DNA of 10,361 nucleotides from K23-9 sp964460665 (GTDB taxonomy: Bacteria > Planctomycetota > Planctomycetia > Pirellulales > Pirellulaceae), in the NCBI GenBank assembly GCA_964460665.1, contig CAYWSL010000222.1:1-10361 (forward strand), in the 5' to 3' direction. Each line of letters opens with the position of its first letter. Position 1 is the first letter of the stretch. Positions 7,401 to 10,361 of this stretch are shown in pieces. The notes beneath the pieces were generated by a model. It was not told the origin of the DNA, searched no databases, and was given only the letters and a program-made list of their open reading frames with translations. The translations under genes and the position numbers were made by a program.

Positions 7401-7767
7401 AGCACTGAGCGTGAAGTAACACCAGGCGGTCGGCGGAAATCTTTGCATCAAGATTCTTCTCATCCACTAACGCCGCAAACTGAACGATTGCTTTGTCGTA
7501 TTGTTTGGTTGCAAACTGGCACATCCCCAATCCGTAGCGAGCGAGTTGGTATTTCTCGTGCTTGGGATGCTTGGTCAGAAATTCGTTGTAGATGGGAATC
7601 GCCAGCGCATACTGCTTGCGGTTGTAAACCGCGTTTGCCGAAAAATACGTTTGCAGCGCCGGATCGACCGTTTCTTGCGCCGACAACGGTGCAGCGAACA
7701 TGGAAGCCCACAACACGATTAGTAGCCCAAGCCCGCATCTTCGATACGTCGGCGCATTGCGCGGCAT
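4468..7767 (-). CDS. Large secreted tetratricopeptide-repeat (TPR) protein
   Basis: The start is placed at the ATG at 7767, giving 1,099 aa. That start has a good signal peptide (MPRNAPTYRR, then the hydrophobic GLGLLIVLWASMFAAP, with signal peptidase I cleavage after PLSA at about residue 30) and a purine-rich GAGAAGAGA upstream. An in-frame ATG at 7863 would add 32 residues that bury the signal, so it is rejected. The mature protein is almost entirely helical TPR-like repeats from about residue 45 to the end. Clear units include RYGLGMCQFATKQYDKAIVQF near the N-terminus, and RYGLAYSLEKQQQYEKAIGEY and RYQIGECYFNLQQYDKAIVEF near the C-terminus. TPR proteins are protein-protein scaffolds. As first gene of an ExbB/ExbD operon, this one is likely a periplasmic adaptor, in the position that CpoB/YbgF or TPR partners hold in Tol and gliding/TonB-like systems. 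It is about four times longer than CpoB. No enzymatic domain is seen. Confidence 0.9.
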   Translation of the reverse strand: MPRNAPTYRRCGLGLLIVLWASMFAAPLSAQETVDPALQTYFSANAVYNRKQYALAIPIYNEFLTKHPKHEKYQLARYGLGMCQFATKQYDKAIVQFAALVDEKNLDAKISADRLVLLHAQCLLFTNKKDEALKRLLASADALKPGVYRKGVLAAISDLYFAKGDWPNTIAWASKLRDAKPTPAQSIRAGYQAGYALYKQNKIPDAIAILDKANAEATASKDEAWKTRLGQLLGECHISNRDLDKAAASLQATLSQLKGPAAVDARYRLATIKYSRKQWAESQADYESFLQNSDDKANESPRNREARFRVGRCQMEQAQFAQARQTFQKLTQANDEIAAQATLWHGRAFSRDNNDPKRHERTTAVLQQAASKAWYKSGFPDSKQTIVADIDFEHANALMLQPTPNWDGAHRLLQRVQQQRTDYRHMAEVLSQQAICLHKLGDFSKSSQATTVFLKNHPDHALAGDVQFLHAENLFLMKKQKEADAAFRKFATTHKEHSKRWAAVFRISQILHYQGKWAESNKIAKTLLEKKLTGGSFSSLPFLVGENYFRLGNWNEAIAPLETFLASHTKASSDPAVAPYVDSALLQLGISFSRLGKKEDALRQFGLLQKIYSVDTPHLPLALAEQGKLNYELDRVDQARTALETFIKYHDDKAQKLFNDNAVTELGRVHYYLGWIEAAAEQHAKAATNFGLAVTNSRGRGEGGSALEADALLQQGIALVNAKDFAKATPHLQSMAAKYKKHPQIGLVKYYAGLANARSKKWAPAASYFQQVVKSHAKESYADKALYEWAWCEREQKRTKQATERYELLLKNYPKSTLVSKVQSELADLNLDVGAQKAVIERLTKTITTVKDPKLKFELRYQLASAYFKTKDFEKSAPMFESLVAEAKQSKLQPSILFQAGESRLALTETVAARDHYQAASQAANVPASLAESILLRLGETQNITAQHPQAQTSYQRFLKEFSKSQWTRNARYGLAYSLEKQQQYEKAIGEYAKLLPSAANASVKMDKWLVQGRYQIGECYFNLQQYDKAIVEFASVDASARGYPEWQAKSVLEMGRVLLSQDKKPDAADRMKEVMQRFPKTKAAGVAQKYLDEIRSGG
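4472..4476 (-). promoter_or_regulatory. Shine-Dalgarno-like GGAGG at the TPR/exbB junction
   Basis: On the minus strand TCAGGAGG overlaps the last codons of the TPR gene, directly before its TGA. It is the best SD-like site among the operon starts. It lies 8 bases before an in-frame TTG (4463-4461) and 17 bases before the ATG at 4454, so on spacing it favours the TTG. It may serve re-initiation after the TPR stop. It also encodes the C-terminal Ser-Gly-Gly, so its conservation could reflect protein sequence. Confidence 0.45.
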
Positions 7768-8269
7768 AAGATGTTCTCTTCTCAACGGGAGTGCCTCTAC
7801 CAGAACGGATGAGAAATAGCTCAATGACCGACTGCGCGCTGGCGGTTGTTCAGCGGGCAGCACGAAGCGTGTAATTCACATTACTATCTTATCTGCCGAT
7901 GAAGCAAAACGAAAATTGACTGGTGAAAAATACCCCAAGAAATACACTCGGCAGTGGGGCAGGTTTGAAGCTCAATTCTCGTCTTTTCCGCTAGATAGCA
8001 AGCTTAAACCGCTTGGCTTTGGCGAGAGGGACTTCTGCAGCATGCAGTATTCCGCCGAAGCTATCACACTATATTCCGCCGAAGCTATCACATTCCGCCG
8101 AAGCTATCACACGATGGCGCGGAAGCTTGGCCCAACTTTTCCTGTGACGGAGGGTCGTTCGCGGGTAGTAGCGATCATCGCTTGGGCTGCCGAACATTCC
8201 CCTGTAGCACGCAGGTTCATCTATCATGGGCGGTCACTTAACACCAATTTCAAACGCGCCGATTCAGTT
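7768..8269. other. Divergent intergenic region, about 500 bp
   Basis: This separates the minus-strand operon from the plus-strand esterase and should hold promoters for both directions. A TTGACT at 7916-7921 on the plus strand resembles a -35 box, but only a weak -10 follows (GAAATA, 17 bases on) and it would give a leader of over 300 bases. On the minus strand an AT-rich stretch, with TAAGAT and TAGTAA at about 7880-7893, could hold a -10; no strong -35 goes with it. An imperfect inverted motif GTGTAATTCAC lies at 7869-7879. A 19-bp repeat array occupies 8049-8110. I see no convincing gene, tRNA, riboswitch or rho-independent terminator. Confidence 0.6.
8049..8110. repeat. Three copies of a 19-bp direct repeat upstream of the esterase gene
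   Basis: The identical unit ATTCCGCCGAAGCTATCAC occurs at 8049-8067, 8073-8091 and 8092-8110. The first two copies are separated by ACTAT; the last two are directly adjacent. A partial echo (GCGGAAGCTTGG) follows at about 8117-8128. The copies are exact, with start-to-start distances of 24 and 19 bases. The array ends 159 bases before the esterase ATG. It could be a set of regulator sites or part of a dispersed genomic repeat. Confidence 0.95.
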
Positions 8270-10361
8270 ATGAAAAGAACGACCCTGTCTGCATGCCTTC
8301 TGTTTATCGTTGCTCTTACGACGTCGTCTACACAGGCGGATGTGACACTGCCAGTGATCTTTTCCAACAACATGGTGCTGCAACGTGATCTAGCCGTACC
8401 GATCTGGGGAACCTCCGATCCAGGCGAACTGGTCACGGTGAAGTTTGCGGGACAGTCCAAACAATCCAAGGCCGATGCTGATGGGAAATGGATGGTCCTT
8501 CTGGATCCACTTGCGACATCCAAACAAGAACAAGACCTGCTGGTAGAAAGCAAGAACACCATCCAGCTGACTGGTGTCCTGGTTGGCGAAGTTTGGTTGT
8601 GCAGCGGTCAGTCGAACATGGCTGATTCGTTTAACTCCAGCAAAAACCGACGCATCGAACCGGAGTACTTTCAAAAAGGCCTATCCGCAATGCGAGTCTC
8701 CACTCGTAATGGCTGGACAGGAATCGACGAAAAGACACAGCGGTCCATCTCGCGTGTTGGATTCTACTTTGGCGAACGACTGTACCGAGAACTAGATATC
8801 CCTATCGGCTTGATCCTGCGATACAACTCGGGGACACCAATCCAGGCATGGATGCCCAAAGACGATTCAGAAATCATCCGAAAACGACTCAGCATCCCCA
8901 AAGGTTGGAATGACGAACAGGAAAACCGTAACCCAGGTGTTCAATTCGCCGACAAGATTGACCCGATCGTGCCGTTCTGTTTTCGTGGTGCAATTTGGTA
9001 CCAAGGCGAGCGGAATGCCAAGGCGCAAACCGGCTATGAGTATCGGCAGTTGTTGCCGTTCATGATCGAAAACTGGCGACAACTGTTCGCCAGTCGTAGC
9101 GGACTTCCCGAGCGAAAGTTTCCTTTCTATTACGTTCAGGTTCCTACTCAAGACGTGACAGGCGAGTGGCCATGGTTGCGAGATGCGATGCGGCGCGCTC
9201 TGACGACGACACAAAACACTGGCATGGCGGTCTTCTACGACCACGGCCCCAGTTTGCACCCACATGACAAACAGTATGCAGGACAGCGACTGGCACTCTG
9301 GGCTCTGGCCAAAGACTACGGCAGATCTCAACTGCCACACTCAGGGCCACTTCTGAAAAGCGTCCAGTACCAGGGCAGCACCGCCAAGCTTTCCTTTGAC
9401 CACGTCGCCGACGGGCTCAGCAATCCAAGTGGTGACAACGCAAACCTAGACTTCTTTGAAATCGCGGGCGAAGACGGCAAGTACGTATCGGCAAACGCAA
9501 AGATCGTTGGCGAACAAGTTCACGTAACAAGCCCACAGATCGACCGTCCGAAATATGTGCGGTATTTGTTTCGCAAGTCAGAACCAGACCCTGCGATCAG
9601 TCTTGTCAATTCAGCGGGTTTGCCAGCATCCAGCTTTATGACGGATGATTTCAAACCGCCACGAGAACCAATCAAGCAGGCCCCGCCAAGGGAGCAACTT
9701 ACCGAAGACGAACTCGCTAGCCGCAAAGCAAAACGACTCGCTAAACGAACTCAACAACCGAAATCATCCAGCCAACCACCACAAGCTCAATCGATGAAAG
9801 CACAGGGCAAATCGATGAAAGCACAGAACATCAGTGCGCTCGTCGAAGCTGATGGGCTTGCACCTGAAGTCGCTGACTTATCCGCCGACGATATCTCGTT
9901 CGCGCAAGAAAAGCGTTTACTGGATCTGAAACAGCCGTTTCTGGACATTGCCCCCGAAGACATGGCGGACGGTATCGAAGTTGGCGAGCTTGGTACCGAT
10001 AGCGGCAACAAAGCGATGATCGTGGCGTTAGCCCGCGAAATCGCCGCGGGAAAGCACGGTAAAGTCGACAGCTTGCTCATTCATCATGATGGCCGACTGA
10101 TTTTTGAGTCGTACTATCGGCGCGGAAGAGCCAACTATCCGCACTACCAAATGTCGATCACGAAATCCTACACGGCCATGGCGTTAGGACGAGCCATCCA
10201 ATTGGGCTACTTGAAAATGTCCGACTTGGATCGGCCGGTGCTGGACTTCCTAAAACACATCGACCAAAGCAAGCTTGCCACAGGAAGTGAAACGATCACC
10301 CTGAACGATGCGTTAAACATGCATTCGGGAATCCGCGTTGGTAAAGAGACGATTGCGAAAC
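8270..10361 (+). CDS. Secreted sialate O-acetylesterase fused to an SxxK beta-lactamase-fold serine hydrolase, 3' end outside window
   Basis: Open for 697 codons to the window edge with no stop. The ATG at 8270 begins a signal peptide (MKRTTLSACLLFIVALTTSSTQA, cleavage before DV at about 24). Residues about 25-460 are a sialate O-acetylesterase domain: the N-terminal sandwich motif LPVIFSNNMVLQRD and PIWGTSDPGE, then GEVWLCSGQSNM with nucleophile Ser115, SGTPIQAWMP (188-196), GAIWYQGERNA (240-250) and LHPHDKQYAGQRLAL (329-343), which supplies the catalytic His. This family removes O-acetyl esters from sialic acids or other sugars. A charged Gln/Pro/Lys-rich linker (about 462-596) leads to the start of a class C beta-lactamase/esterase-like domain: LLIHHDGRLIFESYY (602-616), the SITK motif with Ser629 and Lys632, and ITLNDALNMHSGI (676-688). 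The Tyr and KTG-type motifs lie beyond the edge. No clear SD. Likely exported to the periplasm or outside; it stands alone on this strand. Substrate specificity cannot be read here. Confidence 0.9.
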   Translation, partial: MKRTTLSACLLFIVALTTSSTQADVTLPVIFSNNMVLQRDLAVPIWGTSDPGELVTVKFAGQSKQSKADADGKWMVLLDPLATSKQEQDLLVESKNTIQLTGVLVGEVWLCSGQSNMADSFNSSKNRRIEPEYFQKGLSAMRVSTRNGWTGIDEKTQRSISRVGFYFGERLYRELDIPIGLILRYNSGTPIQAWMPKDDSEIIRKRLSIPKGWNDEQENRNPGVQFADKIDPIVPFCFRGAIWYQGERNAKAQTGYEYRQLLPFMIENWRQLFASRSGLPERKFPFYYVQVPTQDVTGEWPWLRDAMRRALTTTQNTGMAVFYDHGPSLHPHDKQYAGQRLALWALAKDYGRSQLPHSGPLLKSVQYQGSTAKLSFDHVADGLSNPSGDNANLDFFEIAGEDGKYVSANAKIVGEQVHVTSPQIDRPKYVRYLFRKSEPDPAISLVNSAGLPASSFMTDDFKPPREPIKQAPPREQLTEDELASRKAKRLAKRTQQPKSSSQPPQAQSMKAQGKSMKAQNISALVEADGLAPEVADLSADDISFAQEKRLLDLKQPFLDIAPEDMADGIEVGELGTDSGNKAMIVALAREIAAGKHGKVDSLLIHHDGRLIFESYYRRGRANYPHYQMSITKSYTAMALGRAIQLGYLKMSDLDRPVLDFLKHIDQSKLATGSETITLNDALNMHSGIRVGKETIAK
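9789..9826 (+). repeat. 21-bp period duplication in the inter-domain linker
   Basis: AATCGATGAAAGCACAG occurs at 9789-9805 and again at 9810-9826, giving the peptide duplication QSMKAQG-KSMKAQN at residues about 507-520 of the fusion protein. It keeps frame and lies in a low-complexity linker, where length is probably tolerated. Confidence 0.85.

Noticed and set aside
7768..7863. 32-residue N-terminal extension of the TPR protein from the ATG at 7863
   Set aside because: It would bury a well-formed signal peptide that starts exactly at the ATG at 7767, which also has a purine-rich upstream site.
8049..8110. CRISPR array
   Set aside because: Spacers are 5 and 0 bases, the unit is only 19 bp, and no cas gene is present.
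8114..8269. In-frame upstream ATG at 8114 adding 52 residues to the esterase fusion
   Set aside because: The ATG at 8270 directly begins a classic signal peptide. The extension has no recognisable features, begins just past the repeat array and has no SD.

Overview
The window most resembles a Gram-negative-type chromosome of the Planctomycetota, probably a Rhodopirellula/Pirellula-like lineage. This is inferred from gene content: a long periplasmic TPR protein beside ExbB/ExbD, membrane-tethered PD40 propellers fused to a squalene-cyclase-like toroid, and a sialate O-acetylesterase joined to a beta-lactamase-fold hydrolase. Weak or absent Shine-Dalgarno sites at most starts fit the same reading. 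No rRNA, tRNA or other lineage marker is present, so the assignment stays provisional.

Positions 1-7767 hold one tightly packed minus-strand operon, transcribed from right to left. Its order is: a 1,099-aa secreted TPR protein; an ExbB/TolQ/MotA-type proton channel; an ExbD/TolR protein; a 784-aa membrane protein with a squalene-cyclase-like domain between two PD40 propeller segments; and a second PD40 membrane protein that runs off the left edge. Junctions range from +13 to -8 bases (the first could also be an overlap of 23), so co-transcription and translational coupling are likely. All the products are predicted to sit in or across the inner membrane, or in the periplasm. The set looks like a rearranged Tol-Pal system: TPR (CpoB-like), TolQ, TolR and TolB-like propellers. 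No TolA/TonB or Pal/OmpA-like gene is visible in the window.

Positions 7768-8269 are a divergent intergenic region. It contains three near-tandem copies of a 19-bp repeat (8049-8110) and no convincing gene or terminator.

From 8270 to the right edge, on the plus strand, runs one open reading frame of 697 codons with no stop. It encodes a secreted sialate O-acetylesterase fused through a charged, Gln/Pro/Lys-rich linker to an SxxK serine hydrolase of the class C beta-lactamase/esterase fold. The C-terminal part lies outside the window. It probably acts in scavenging or deacetylating sugar polymers or cell-surface glycans, independently of the operon.

Two real genes, at the left and right edges, are truncated by the window and were found by direct translation.
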